Shown: positions 42,669 to 52,065, counted from the stretch's first letter. The stretch is 64,000 bases of DNA from CTSoil-043 sp963821235 (GCA_963821235.1 CAWGCS010000001.1:744001-808000), one strand, 5' to 3'. Numbers and translations: made by a program. Notes: generated by a model not told the origin, from the letters alone.

Positions 42669-45089
42669 GTGCTTCGGCGATCAGCCTGGCGGAGATTCGA
42701 CACGACGTCCCAGGGCGCTGTCCGGGCAGTGACTTCGCGGATCGGCATCCGAGAGGCGGTCCTGACGCGCCTCTGGATCGCCTTCCCCGTCGGCGGGATC
42801 GTTCCCCTTGTCGCCTACTTCACGGTCCTCGATCGGGGCGGGCAGGACCTCGTCTACAACCTGTTCGGCCTCGGCTCCACGGCCGCCATCTTCCTGGGCG
42901 TCCTCCTCTGGCGGCCCGCCCACCCCGCGGGCTGGCTGACGATCGGCGCGGGCGTCGCCCTCGAGTGCGCCGGCGACATCGCCGCGACCCTCCTGGCGGG
43001 CCCGGACGGGTCGGAGCCGTTCCCGTCACCGGCCGACGCTCTCTATCTCGGTGGCTACATCCTGCTGGTGGTCGGGGTCGTGAGCCTCGCCCAGGGCGGC
43101 AGCCAGGCGCGGAACCGGGCGGCATGGGTCGACGCCCTGATCATGGCGACGGCGGCCTCGATCTTCCTGTGGATCCTCGTCATCAGGGCGGGCCTCGCCG
43201 AACCGGACCCGGATCCCCTCGCCAGCCTGGTCGCCGTCGCCTACCCATTCCAGGACATCGTCCAGGTCGCCGTCGTCACGCGCCTCCTCCTCGGCTCGAC
43301 CCGCCGGAGCCCCGCGCTCGTGCTCCTGGGGCTTGCCTTCCTGGTCTCGTTCCTCGCGGACATCGTGTATGCGGGCCAGGCCCTCGACGACACGTACGGC
43401 GTGGGCCAGCTCGTCGACGGCGGCTGGCTGCTCGCCTACCTCGCCTGGGGTGCGGCCGCGCTCCACCCCTCGATGGCGTCCCGGCCCGCCTCGGACGACG
43501 TGCCCCGGAACGGCGCGGTCCTCACCAGGGCGCGCCTCGCGTTCCTCGCCTGCGGGGCGCTGACCGGGCCCCTGGTCCTGATCCTCGAAGGCGTGCGCGG
43601 CGAGCCGATCGCGGTTCACGCCGTGATCGCCGTGCTGAGCGTGCTCTACATCCTCGTGCTCTACCGCGTCGTGATCGGGATGGACGAGCTCCGGTCCGCC
43701 CTCGACGAGCGCAGCCGGCTGGCGGTCGTGCTCCGCGACCAGGCGACCCACGACCCTCTCACCGGCCTCGCCAACCGCCGCATGTTCGTGGAGCGTCTCG
43801 ACGCCGCCCTTCTCCTCCCGCGGTCGGGTCGTCCTGCGGCCGTGCTCTACCTCGACCTCGACCGGGTCAAGGCGATCAACGACAGCGAGGGGCACGCGGC
43901 CGGCGACGAGGCGCTCGCCGAGGTCGCCCGTCGGCTCCGCTCGGGGCTCCGCCCGGCCGACACGGTCGCGCGGGTGGGTGGCGACGAGTTCGCGATCCTG
44001 CTCGATGACGGGCAGGACGATCCCGCCGCGGTGGCCTCCCGCGTCAACGCGCTCCTCGCGGAGCCAGTGACGGTTGGCGGCCGCTCGTTCCGGGCCACCG
44101 CCAGCGTCGGCGTCGCCGTGGCCGCGCCCGGCGAGTCGGCCCACGACCTCCTCCGCAACGCCGACCAGGCGATGTACGCGGCGAAGGGGACCGGGGGCCA
44201 CGGCTACGCCGTGTACTCGGATGCGATGCGGGCGGAGGCGCTGGCCCGCCTGGGGATGGAGGCCGACCTCCGCGACGCCGTCGCTCGCGGCGAGTTCGTC
44301 CTCCACTACCAGCCGATCGTGGAGATGGCGACCGGGACGATCGCCGGCGTCGAGGCGCTGGTCCGCTGGCAGCACCCGACGCGCGGCCTCTTGCTGCCCG
44401 GCCAGTTCATCGACCTGGCGGAGGAGTCGGGCCTGATCGTGCCCCTCGGTCGCTGGGTCATCGAGGAGGCGGTCGGCCAGGCCAGTGCCTGGCGGCGCGA
44501 CGGCGTCCTGCGCGCCCCGCCCATGGTCGAGATCAACGTGGCGGCCCGCCAGCTCGCCGACCCGCAGTTCGCCCGCCAGCTCGCAGGGGCCATCGCCGGG
44601 ACGGGGATGGGCGCCGGGCGGATCGCCGTGGAGCTCACCGAGACCGAGCTCTTCCGCGACACGGAGGCGGTGGGCAGGACCCTGGCCCTGCTGCGCAAGG
44701 CCGGCGTGCGGGTGGTCATCGACGACTTCGGGACGGCCTACGCGTCGATGAGCTACCTGGTCGACTTCCCGGTCGACGGCTTGAAGATCGACCGCTCCTT
44801 CGTGCAGCGGCTCACGTCCCGCGACGGGAACGGCCCGGCCGTCGTCCGCTCGATGATCAGCCTGGCCGCCAACCTGGGCATCCTCGTCGTCGCCGAAGGC
44901 GTCGAGACGGAGGCCCAGGCCGCCATCCTCCGCGAGTTCGGGTGCACCTACGCCCAGGGCTACCTCTTCAGCCGCCCGCTCCCCGCGGCCGAGCTTTCAC
45001 CACTCCTCCTTGCCGGCGTGATCGCGACTGGCCGGGGCGATCCCGCGGCGCATCCCGTCCCGATCCTGACGCCGGAGGACCGGTGGTAG
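42669..45089 (+). CDS. Membrane-bound GGDEF-EAL protein (c-di-GMP turnover)
   Basis: The 806-aa protein has an N-terminal sensor of about eight to nine helices (residues ~30-340), then GGDEF and EAL domains. The cyclase motif is intact (RVGGDEFAIL) with an I-site RPAD five residues before it, so product inhibition is likely. The EAL domain is also complete: VEALVRWQHP, EINVAARQL, ELTETELF, IDDFGTAYASMSYL, LKIDRSFV and AEGVETEAQ. Both synthesis and hydrolysis of c-di-GMP are therefore possible. GTG 42669 is the most upstream credible start; I see no c-di-GMP riboswitch in front. Confidence 0.92.
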   Translation: MLRRSAWRRFDTTSQGAVRAVTSRIGIREAVLTRLWIAFPVGGIVPLVAYFTVLDRGGQDLVYNLFGLGSTAAIFLGVLLWRPAHPAGWLTIGAGVALECAGDIAATLLAGPDGSEPFPSPADALYLGGYILLVVGVVSLAQGGSQARNRAAWVDALIMATAASIFLWILVIRAGLAEPDPDPLASLVAVAYPFQDIVQVAVVTRLLLGSTRRSPALVLLGLAFLVSFLADIVYAGQALDDTYGVGQLVDGGWLLAYLAWGAAALHPSMASRPASDDVPRNGAVLTRARLAFLACGALTGPLVLILEGVRGEPIAVHAVIAVLSVLYILVLYRVVIGMDELRSALDERSRLAVVLRDQATHDPLTGLANRRMFVERLDAALLLPRSGRPAAVLYLDLDRVKAINDSEGHAAGDEALAEVARRLRSGLRPADTVARVGGDEFAILLDDGQDDPAAVASRVNALLAEPVTVGGRSFRATASVGVAVAAPGESAHDLLRNADQAMYAAKGTGGHGYAVYSDAMRAEALARLGMEADLRDAVARGEFVLHYQPIVEMATGTIAGVEALVRWQHPTRGLLLPGQFIDLAEESGLIVPLGRWVIEEAVGQASAWRRDGVLRAPPMVEINVAARQLADPQFARQLAGAIAGTGMGAGRIAVELTETELFRDTEAVGRTLALLRKAGVRVVIDDFGTAYASMSYLVDFPVDGLKIDRSFVQRLTSRDGNGPAVVRSMISLAANLGILVVAEGVETEAQAAILREFGCTYAQGYLFSRPLPAAELSPLLLAGVIATGRGDPAAHPVPILTPEDRW

Positions 45090-45150
45090 CCGGTCGCGCG
45101 ACGCGACGCGGATGCTCCTGGCGGAACCGGGAGGGCCTTCCTGCATCCCC

Positions 45151-45819
45151 TCATCCGGGCAGCGTCACCCCCAGCTCGTCGAGGGATTCGAGCAGGTCCT
45201 GGGCGTCCCTGTAGACGCGGAAGGCGCCAGCCTGGGTCAGCTCCCCCTCTCCGTAGCCGCCGCTCAGGAGCCCGACGCTCAGCATCCCGGCCCGGCGGGC
45301 CGCGAGCAGGTCCCAGATCGCGTCGCCGACGACGTAGCAGTCCTCCTTGCGCACGCCCATCCGCTCCTGGCAGGCCAGGAAGAGGTCCGGCTCCGGCTTG
45401 GCGCGAAGGACGTCGCCACGGTCCACGACGACCACGTCGGCGGGCACGCCGAGAACCTCCAGGGAGGCGTCGATCTCCGGATGCAGCCCGGAGGTGGCGA
45501 TGCCGAACGGCACGCCGCCGCCGTGGAGCCCCCGCAGCAGCTCCCGCGCGCCCGGCAGGGGGCGCCGCGCGGGGAGCAGATCGAGGTACAGCTCGCCGTG
45601 TCGGCGCTGGAGCCGTTCCTGCTCCTCCGTCGAGAGGGGCCGGCCGATCTCGCGTGCCAGCGCGCGGGTGAAGAGCCCGCCGCTCATGCCGATCCGGCGG
45701 TGGATGCGCCAGCCGTCGATGCCGATGCCGGCTTCGTCGAGCGCCTGCTGCCAGGCCAGGACGTGGGCGTAGACGGTGTCGACGAGGGTCCCGTCGAGGT
45801 CGAAGATGAAGGCGCGCAT
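45151..45819 (-). CDS. HAD-superfamily phosphatase
   Basis: A 222-aa HAD hydrolase with motif I FDLDGTLVDTVYAH, a helical cap, motif II IATSG, the Lys in LRAKPEPDLFLA and motif IV CYVVGDAIWDLLAARRAGM. It is close to phosphoglycolate phosphatase and beta-phosphoglucomutase groups; the substrate is uncertain. It is convergent with the GGDEF-EAL gene, 61 bp apart. The neighbouring regulator lies upstream on the same strand. Confidence 0.85.
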   Translation of the reverse strand: MRAFIFDLDGTLVDTVYAHVLAWQQALDEAGIGIDGWRIHRRIGMSGGLFTRALAREIGRPLSTEEQERLQRRHGELYLDLLPARRPLPGARELLRGLHGGGVPFGIATSGLHPEIDASLEVLGVPADVVVVDRGDVLRAKPEPDLFLACQERMGVRKEDCYVVGDAIWDLLAARRAGMLSVGLLSGGYGEGELTQAGAFRVYRDAQDLLESLDELGVTLPG

Positions 45820-45887
45820 GGCGCGGATTCTGGCACGCCCGCATGCAGGCGCGACCTCCCGCCGGCGCGGCCCCCGAGACGCCGGCG

Positions 45888-46622
45888 CTAGCCCTCGTCG
45901 TCGCGGGGCGTCGGCGTATGCGAGTAGTAATACTGGTAGAGGTCCCAGCCCCGCGAATCCCAGGCCCGGGGCTCGATCCGGAAGGTGCACGAGCGATCGC
46001 CGCCGGCGAGGTGCGACTCGCGCCGCACGTCCGCCTCCAGGACGTCGCTGAGGAGGCGCACCTCGGACTCGCAGGCGCCGGGGAAGCGGGTCGCCACGCT
46101 GAGGATCGGGCAGTTGTGCTCGTGGAGCCGGATGGCGCCCTCCCGGCTCACCTCGCAGACATAGCCCAGCTGGTCCTGGAGGGCGGCAAGCTCGCAGAGT
46201 CGCTCGTGGATGTTGCGGGCGTCCATGCCGCTGGCCCGGAACCAGTCCCGGATCGCCTTGGTCCGGCACACCCGCCGGGCATCGAAGACCCGCTCCACCA
46301 GCGCCGACCCGCCCACCTCCCTGGCCGCCTCCAGGAGCGACGTCGAGAGCTCCTCGTAGCCCGCCGGCAGGAGGCCCTGGGCCGGCGGCGCCACGTCGTA
46401 CAGGTGCCGTGGCCGGCCGACGCCGTGGCGGACGATCCTCCGCTCGACCATGCCGGCGTCCGCGAGGGCCCGGAGCTGCCCCAGCACGGCGCTCCGGCTC
46501 AGGCCGAGGCAGGCGGCCAGCGCCGTGGAGGTCATGGGTCCGATCCGACGCAGGGCCAGCAGCAGGACCTGGTGGGATGGTGCCGCCCCGCTCAGGCCGG
46601 TGCGGGCGGAGGCGGCGCTCAT
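45888..46622 (-). CDS. SufR-like winged-helix regulator with Cys cluster
   Basis: The 244-aa protein has an N-terminal winged helix (HQVLLLALRRIGPMTSTALAACLGLSRSAVLGQLRALADAGM) and a C-terminal domain with cysteines in the SufR arrangement: C of RLCELAAL or GYVCEV, HNCPIL, GACESE and RSCTFRI. SufR homologues bind a [4Fe-4S] cluster and repress suf genes. No suf gene is in the window. ATG 46622 lies seven bases behind a TAGGCT box. Confidence 0.75.
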   Translation of the reverse strand: MSAASARTGLSGAAPSHQVLLLALRRIGPMTSTALAACLGLSRSAVLGQLRALADAGMVERRIVRHGVGRPRHLYDVAPPAQGLLPAGYEELSTSLLEAAREVGGSALVERVFDARRVCRTKAIRDWFRASGMDARNIHERLCELAALQDQLGYVCEVSREGAIRLHEHNCPILSVATRFPGACESEVRLLSDVLEADVRRESHLAGGDRSCTFRIEPRAWDSRGWDLYQYYYSHTPTPRDDEG

Positions 46623-46629
46623 GGCGCCG

Positions 46630-46635
46630 AGCCTA
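46630..46635 (-). promoter_or_regulatory. -10 box TAGGCT before the SufR-like gene (leaderless type)
   Basis: The minus-strand hexamer TAGGCT ends seven bases before ATG 46622, with no ribosome site between. Confidence 0.42.
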
Positions 46636-46731
46636 GCACGCGACGGGGCGTCGGCGGTGCGACCGTTCGCACCGCCGACGTCTCGAGGGAGAGCGTGATG
46701 TCGGACGGTCCCGTGGCAGGCTCCGGGTCGC

Positions 46732-47475
46732 CTACGCCGGGATCACCTTGATCACGAAGTCGGTGAAGGCGACCTGGTAGACCAGGGCCGCCAGGGCCCC
46801 GCCGGCGAGGGGTCCCAGGACCGGCACCCAGGAGTAGGCCCAGTCGGAGTCGCCCTTGCCCGGGATGGGGATGAGGAAGTGGGCGATGCGCGGGCCGAGG
46901 TCGCGAGCCGGGTTGATCGCGTAGCCCGTCGTGCCGCCGAGCGAGCAGCCGATCACGAGGATGAGGAGCGAGACCGGGAGGGCGCCGAGCGAGGCGAGGC
47001 CGGCCGCGCTGCCGTTGTGCCCGAAGGAGAGGATCACGAAGACGAGCACGAACGTGCCGATCGTCTCGGAGATGAAGTTGAGCGGGTAGTTGCGGATCGC
47101 GGGGGCCGTGCTGAAGACGCCGAGCTTGATGCGCGGCTCCTCGGTGGCCTTGAAGTGATCCCAGTAGTGGAGCGCCACGAGGCACGCCCCGACGATCGCC
47201 CCGAGCATCTGGGCGACCACGTACCCGGGGACGGCGTCCCAGCCGATACCGCCGGTGATGGCCACGGCCAGCGTGACGGCCGGGTTCAGGTGCGCGCCGC
47301 TGATCGGGCCGGCCACGACGACGCCGCAGAAGACCGCGAATGCCCAGGCGGTCTGGACGATCGGCAGGCCCTTCGTGCCCGACCTGGCGAGGTTCACGCC
47401 GGCGACCACGCCGTCACCCAGGAGGATCAGGATCGCGGTGCCGAAGACCTCGGCGAGGAATGCTTCTACCGTCAT
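46732..47475 (-). CDS. glpF: Aquaglyceroporin / glycerol facilitator (MIP family)
   Basis: A 247-aa MIP channel with six helices and both half-helices: SGAHLNPAV and TGYAINPARDLGPR. The Asp after the second NPA motif (NPARD) is the mark of glycerol facilitators over water-only aquaporins. ATG 47475 with GAGGG upstream was preferred to the TTG three codons earlier. No glpK or glpD is nearby, so a glycerol role is family inference. A TAGACT box lies upstream. Confidence 0.9.
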   Translation of the reverse strand: MTVEAFLAEVFGTAILILLGDGVVAGVNLARSGTKGLPIVQTAWAFAVFCGVVVAGPISGAHLNPAVTLAVAITGGIGWDAVPGYVVAQMLGAIVGACLVALHYWDHFKATEEPRIKLGVFSTAPAIRNYPLNFISETIGTFVLVFVILSFGHNGSAAGLASLGALPVSLLILVIGCSLGGTTGYAINPARDLGPRIAHFLIPIPGKGDSDWAYSWVPVLGPLAGGALAALVYQVAFTDFVIKVIPA

Positions 47476-47533
47476 TGCCCTCAATTCCCTCGATTGATGG
47501 AAGCGAAGCGGCGTCTCGAGAAGCTCGCCGGTA

Positions 47534-47539
47534 AGTCTA
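47534..47539 (-). promoter_or_regulatory. Possible -10 box TAGACT for glpF
   Basis: TAGACT on the minus strand lies about 60 nt before the glpF ATG. A TTGAGA sits 21 bp further upstream, too far for an ideal -35. In the ~370-bp gap between glpF and the nitrilase gene the only other candidate signal is TATGAT at 47806-47811 on the plus strand. Confidence 0.35.
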
Positions 47540-47805
47540 GGTGCCGGCTGCGGGGACGAATCTCAAGGTGCCGTCAAATCCGGGCGGTATTGGCGCCGAA
47601 GCCGCCTTTACCGAGGGAGAGCACGGTGATAGTGCCGGCCGGACCGCCAATTCAGCCGGCCGCGGTCGCGAGCCGCCCATCGCCTGGTCCAAGGACCCGG
47701 ACCGAGGCCGCCTCGGCGGGCAGGTCCGGGCGCTGCAGCGGCGAGGAGGCAGGGGCCGTGGCGCGCCGGGTCGACCCGGGAAGACCCGTAGCCATGCGTG
47801 CGGGC

Positions 47806-47811
47806 TATGAT
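47806..47811 (+). promoter_or_regulatory. Possible -10 box TATGAT for the nitrilase-family gene
   Basis: TATGAT matches the sigma70 -10 consensus at five of six positions and would start transcription about 30 nt before the chosen GTG. Confidence 0.35.
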
Positions 47812-47847
47812 CGGCCTCCGAGTTGGCCTTCCTGCCTGTCCTTGGGG

Positions 47848-48561
47848 GTGGTCGGCATCCGCGGGCCGTTGATCGTCGCCGTCGCCCAGCCGCCGTGCAC
47901 GCCGTACGACGTCGCGGTGAACGCCATGACGCACGCCGCGACCGTGCGCTCCGCGGGCGCCCGGGTGGTGGTCTTCCCCGAGCTCTCCCTGACCGGCTAC
48001 GAGCTCGACGCCCCCGCGATCACGCCGGAGGACCCGCGGCTGGCGCCCATCGTCGAAGCCTGCGCCGAGACGGGCTCCGTGGCGCTGGTCGGCGCCCCGG
48101 TCCAGGGCGAGGCGGGCCGGCCGTACATCGGGATGCTGGCCGTGGACGCCGCCGGGGCGACGGTGGCCTACCGCAAGATGTGGCTGGGCGGGGCGGAGCC
48201 CGAGCGGTTCTGCCCGGGCAGCGGGCCGGCCGTGCTCGAGGTCGACGGCTGGCGGCTCGGCCTCGCCATCTGCAAGGACGCCGGCATCCCGCAGCACGCC
48301 TCCGACACCGCCGCGCTGGGCATCGACGCGTACGTCGCCGGCGTCCTGGAATCCGCGGCGGACGCGGCCGTCCCGGATGAGCGTGCCCGTCGCGTCGCCG
48401 CCGACCACCACGTCTGGGTCGCGGTGGCCAGCTTCGCCGGATCGACCGGCGGCGGCTACGCGGAGGCCGCCGGCCGCTCGGGGATCTGGACGCCCGGTGG
48501 CGTCGTGGTCGCCCGGGCCGGGCCGGAGACCGGCGCCGTCGCCCGCGCGACCCTCAGCTGA
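47848..48561 (+). CDS. Carbon-nitrogen hydrolase (nitrilase superfamily)
   Basis: The 237-aa protein has the catalytic triad of the superfamily: Glu in VVFPELSLTGYEL, Lys in AYRKMWLGG and Cys in LAICKDAGIPQ. Members are amidases, carbamoylases or deaminated-glutathione amidases; the exact substrate cannot be told. The start is uncertain (GTG 47848, TTG 47842 or ATG 47794); the domain begins at IRGPLIVAVAQPPC, so 47848 is enough. A strong hairpin follows the stop. Confidence 0.82.
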   Translation: MVGIRGPLIVAVAQPPCTPYDVAVNAMTHAATVRSAGARVVVFPELSLTGYELDAPAITPEDPRLAPIVEACAETGSVALVGAPVQGEAGRPYIGMLAVDAAGATVAYRKMWLGGAEPERFCPGSGPAVLEVDGWRLGLAICKDAGIPQHASDTAALGIDAYVAGVLESAADAAVPDERARRVAADHHVWVAVASFAGSTGGGYAEAAGRSGIWTPGGVVVARAGPETGAVARATLS

Positions 48562-48571
48562 GCGGGCAACC

Positions 48572-48603
48572 GGCAGGGGCGGCCGCCCGCGGCCGCCCCT
48601 GCC
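48572..48603 (+). terminator. Hairpin after the nitrilase gene
   Basis: A perfect 14-bp stem, GGCAGGGGCGGCCG / CGGCCGCCCCTGCC, with loop CCCG starts ten bases after the stop codon. There is no T-tract, so termination would be of the GC-rich, tail-less type. Confidence 0.5.
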
Positions 48604-48690
48604 ATCCGGCACATTGCCCTGACGCCGCCAGCCAGGCGATGATCGTGTCCGGGGATCTCGACCCGCGCAAGGGCCGCACGGAGCGACCGG

Positions 48691-49119
48691 ATGCTTCACG
48701 GACGCAGGCTCCTCGTCGCGACGATCATCGCGATCACGATCCTGGGAACGGCGATCAACGCGGCCGGGCCGTTCCGCGCCCACCCGGCCCTGGCCTACTC
48801 GCAGCTCCTGGCGGACTTCGAGGCAGGGCACGTGGAGCAGATCATCCAATGGCGGAACCGGCTCGAGGTCACCGAGGGATCGGGGACGTTCCTGGCCGAG
48901 ATCCCCGACGGCGCCGACTTCCCCCTCGATCTCGCCCGCGCTCGAGTGGCCGGGGGCGTGGGCTACAGCCTCGCGGTGATCCCGGACGACTGGTTGGTCC
49001 CCTTCACGCCGTGGGTTCCCGCCCTGCTGCTGGTCGCCGGCCTCGTCATCTGGCTGCGCGCCGTGCTCCTCGGACGGCGGGATGGGTGGGTCCAGCCGGG
49101 CGACCCTGCGCTGCCGTAG
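48691..49119 (+). CDS. Orphan protein resembling the FtsH extracytoplasmic domain
   Basis: The 142-aa product has a transmembrane helix at residues 7-24, a ~75-residue outer domain and a second helix (PWVPALLLVAGLVIWLRAVLL). The outer part, ALAYSQLLADFEAGHVEQIIQWRNRLEV, has the YS-F---G-V--V pattern of the FtsH_ext domain, and the topology equals an FtsH N-terminus. The AAA and protease domains are missing and no remnants follow. It could modulate real FtsH or be a stand-alone adaptor. Its 3' end overlaps the convergent EAL gene by 74 bp. Confidence 0.55.
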   Translation: MLHGRRLLVATIIAITILGTAINAAGPFRAHPALAYSQLLADFEAGHVEQIIQWRNRLEVTEGSGTFLAEIPDGADFPLDLARARVAGGVGYSLAVIPDDWLVPFTPWVPALLLVAGLVIWLRAVLLGRRDGWVQPGDPALP

Positions 49120-51964
49120 CGATCCTCCGATCGCTCGTCGACGATCTCGGCCGACGAACGCGGCGCGGGCTCGCCGGGAAGGGACCGGGTCGGCCGAGCA
49201 GGTACCCCTGGCCCGATCGCACGTCGAGGGTGATGAGCGTGGCCAGCTCCGCCTCGGTCTCGATCCCCTCCGCGATGAGGCTGCACCCCAGCGAATCGGC
49301 GAAATGGCGGAGGCCCGCGAGGAGGGCCTGGCGCGCCGGATCGGCGTCGATGCCGGCCACGAGGGAGCGATCGATCTTCACGATGTGCGGCCGGAGCTCG
49401 ACGATGTGGCGCAGGCTCGCGAACCCGGCCCCCGCGTCGTCGACGGCGATCTGCACGTCGGATCCCAAGCTCGCCACCGCTTCCCGGAAGGCGGCGTAGT
49501 CGCTGATCACCGCGTGCTCTGTCACCTCGAGCACGAGATGACCCGGGTAGGCAGCCGCGAGGGACCGCAGCGGCTCTCCGGCCAGGACGACGGCGGGCGA
49601 GACGTTCACGTTGAGCCAGGGCATCGCCGGCGGGGAGGCGGCCGCCGCCAGGACGGCCCGCAGCGTTGCGACCTCCAGCTCCACGCCCAGGCCCATCGCC
49701 GCGGCGGCGCGGAACTGCCCGTCGGGTGACGTCCCATCGTCGAAGCGCGTCAGCGCCTCGTAGCCGATGACGGCGAGGGTCGCCAGGTCGACGATGGGCT
49801 GGAAGACCGGGTGGAACGCCGCCTGCTCCATGATGGCCAGGATCCGTTCGCGCGAGCGACTGAGCTGGGCACGTGACGACATCGACGGGCCGAGCACCGC
49901 GCTGGCGATCGAGGCGAACTCGACGAGCGCAGGCAGCCGCTCGGTCATCCGGTCGGAGGCATCTTCGCCGGCGGAGCCGACCTCCAGCAGGCCCACCATG
50001 GTCTGCTCTATCCGGATGGGCGCATAGGCAAGTGCTCGCAGGCCGATCGCCTGGAAGGCACGGCTGAAGGGTTGTCCTCGCGATGCCTCCCAGCCTTCGA
50101 CCCACGGTCCCTCCAATGCCCGCGACTGCAGGTGCGAGGTCCGTGCCTTGCTGAGGCGCTGGCGCTCCAGGACGCGGCCATCCGTGGCAGCCGCTCCGAG
50201 GGGCGTCGCCCGCCCATCCGAATCGAAGGCGAGGAGCACGGCCGCGCGCGCCTCGGGCAGCTGGACGATCTGGTGACACACGGCGTCGGCCGTCTCTTCG
50301 GGCGTCGCCTGCGGAGGGAGCATCGCGAGGGCCTCCGCGATCTGCGCTCGCTCGCGAGCATGGACCTGCTCGCGAGCCTCGGTCTCCCGCTCGCGCGTGA
50401 CCTCGCGTTGCACCGCCACGTAGCCGGTGATGGCGCCTGCTTCGTCGTGCACCGGCGAGATGACCGCCTCCTGGGTGAAGAGCGAGCCGTCCTTGCGGCG
50501 ATTCATCATGTCGCCCACCCAGGGTCGCCCTTCGGTCAGCGTCTTCCACATCGCCTCGTAGAAGGCGCGGGTCTGGCGCCCGCTCCGGAGCAGGCGGGGG
50601 TTCTGGCCGCGCACCTCCGCCGCCACGTAGCCGGTGACGCGCTCAAAGGTGGGGTTCACGTACTCGATGGCACCCCCGGCGTCCGTGATCACGACCGACT
50701 CGGCCGACTGTTCGATGGCCATCGCCAGGCGGCGGCGCTCGGCCTCTGCGGCCGCCCCACCGGCCCTCGTCCGGAGTGCCTCGACGCCGTAACAGAGGTC
50801 GGCCGCCAGCTGTTCGAGGAGCGCGACCTCCTCGGGCCCGAAGGCGTCTCGCTCGGCCGAGTAGATCGAGAGCACACCGGCCACATTGTCGCCGCGATCG
50901 AGCGGGAAGCTGGCGGACGACGCGTACCCCCGAGCGAGGGCCGCCTCGACGTCGGGGGCCATCGCTGGATCGGCCGCGATCTCACGGACGATGGCCGGTC
51001 GCCGCTCGCGCACCGCGACGCCCGCCGGACCGCGGCCGCGGTCGTTGTCATGCCAGCTCTGCGCGATCTCGTCGAGGTAGCCGTCCTCGTGCCCGGCATG
51101 GGCGACGGGCCGGATGGTGCCCGCGTCGTCATCCTCGCAGTAGCCCACCCAGACGAAGCGGAAGCCGCCCTCGTCGATCACGGCCCGGCAGATGGCCTCG
51201 AGAAGGGGGAGCTCGTCGGCGGCACGCACGAGGGCCTGGTTGACGGCGCTCAAGGTTCGCTCAACCCGGCTGACGCGCGCCAGGGCCGCCTCGACAAGGC
51301 GATGCTCCGTGACGTCCCGGGCAACCCCGTCGACCGCGACCGCCTCACCCACTGCGTCGAGGACGGGGGTGGCGCGCACCTCGAGCCAGATCCAGCGCCC
51401 GTCGGCGTGCTGCATCCGCACCACGAAGGGGCGCCCGTCGTGCCACGCACCGGAGCGAGGGTCGAACAGCGCTCGATCGTCGGGGTGGACCAGGCGACGG
51501 AGGAGATCCGGAGCCGCCTCGAACGCCGATGCAGGATGTCCGAGCAGGCGCTCGACGGCGGGGCTCAGGTACACGGTCGCTGGAGTCGGTCCGAGGGCGA
51601 CGCGGAAGATGATGTCCTGGGCGTGCTCGGCGAGGAGCCGGTAGCGTCGCTCGCGCCGCTCGAGCTCGGCGCCCTGCTGCGCGCGGAGCGCGTCATGGCG
51701 GCGCAGCAGAGCGGCCAGGAGCCCACTCGTGACGGCGACGAACCCCAGGCCCTTCAGCGTGCCGACGAGAGCCCGGGCGTCGGGGTCGGGGAACAGGAGC
51801 CCGGCGACCTGGTCGCTCACAGCGATCCAGAGCACCGCGACCGCCACGTAGGCGAGGACGATCGCCCGTGCCGAGCGCACCAGGGCGTGGCGACGGCCGG
51901 AGGCAGCGCGGCTCGCCGCAACGTCGATCGTCGACAGGGCGCGGCCGAGATCGTCCGTGGTCAC
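49046..51964 (-). CDS. PAS/GAF-EAL c-di-GMP phosphodiesterase
   Basis: A 972-aa protein: two membrane helices near residues 27-50 and 65-88, a PAS domain (YRLLAEHAQDIIFRV), GAF (LVRAADELPLLEAICRAVIDEGGFRFVWVGY), a second PAS (ESVVITDAGGAIEYVNPTFERVTGY) with PAC, a second GAF (QIVQLPEARAAVLLAFDS), and EAL. The catalytic residues are kept: IGYEALTRFDDG, WLNVNVSPAVV, LEVTEHAV, VDDAGAGFASL, IVKIDRSLV, IAEGIETEAEL. No GGDEF, so it should degrade c-di-GMP in response to a ligand or redox signal. GTG 51964 overlaps a leader ORF stop as GTGA. Confidence 0.9.
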   Translation of the reverse strand: MTTDDLGRALSTIDVAASRAASGRRHALVRSARAIVLAYVAVAVLWIAVSDQVAGLLFPDPDARALVGTLKGLGFVAVTSGLLAALLRRHDALRAQQGAELERRERRYRLLAEHAQDIIFRVALGPTPATVYLSPAVERLLGHPASAFEAAPDLLRRLVHPDDRALFDPRSGAWHDGRPFVVRMQHADGRWIWLEVRATPVLDAVGEAVAVDGVARDVTEHRLVEAALARVSRVERTLSAVNQALVRAADELPLLEAICRAVIDEGGFRFVWVGYCEDDDAGTIRPVAHAGHEDGYLDEIAQSWHDNDRGRGPAGVAVRERRPAIVREIAADPAMAPDVEAALARGYASSASFPLDRGDNVAGVLSIYSAERDAFGPEEVALLEQLAADLCYGVEALRTRAGGAAAEAERRRLAMAIEQSAESVVITDAGGAIEYVNPTFERVTGYVAAEVRGQNPRLLRSGRQTRAFYEAMWKTLTEGRPWVGDMMNRRKDGSLFTQEAVISPVHDEAGAITGYVAVQREVTRERETEAREQVHARERAQIAEALAMLPPQATPEETADAVCHQIVQLPEARAAVLLAFDSDGRATPLGAAATDGRVLERQRLSKARTSHLQSRALEGPWVEGWEASRGQPFSRAFQAIGLRALAYAPIRIEQTMVGLLEVGSAGEDASDRMTERLPALVEFASIASAVLGPSMSSRAQLSRSRERILAIMEQAAFHPVFQPIVDLATLAVIGYEALTRFDDGTSPDGQFRAAAAMGLGVELEVATLRAVLAAAASPPAMPWLNVNVSPAVVLAGEPLRSLAAAYPGHLVLEVTEHAVISDYAAFREAVASLGSDVQIAVDDAGAGFASLRHIVELRPHIVKIDRSLVAGIDADPARQALLAGLRHFADSLGCSLIAEGIETEAELATLITLDVRSGQGYLLGRPGPFPASPRRVRRPRSSTSDRRIATAAQGRPAGPTHPAVRGARRAAR

Positions 51965-52065
51965 TCGCCTGCCGTGGCCTGGGCGTGCCGCGTGACGGTG
52001 GCGCGGTCGCCGGGCGCGAACAGCCGCGCCTGGATGTCCAACGGGTGGTGGGGTGTTGAGGCCAT
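51961..52065 (-). CDS. 34-codon leader ORF coupled to the EAL gene
   Basis: The frame starts with ATG 52065, which has a good GGAGGCAGG site, begins MASTPHHPLDIQARLFAPGD and ends in a TGA that overlaps the EAL start as GTGA. The EAL start itself has only a weak ribosome site, so its translation probably depends on ribosomes terminating here. There is no signal sequence. Confidence 0.5.
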   Translation of the reverse strand: MASTPHHPLDIQARLFAPGDRATVTRHAQATAGE

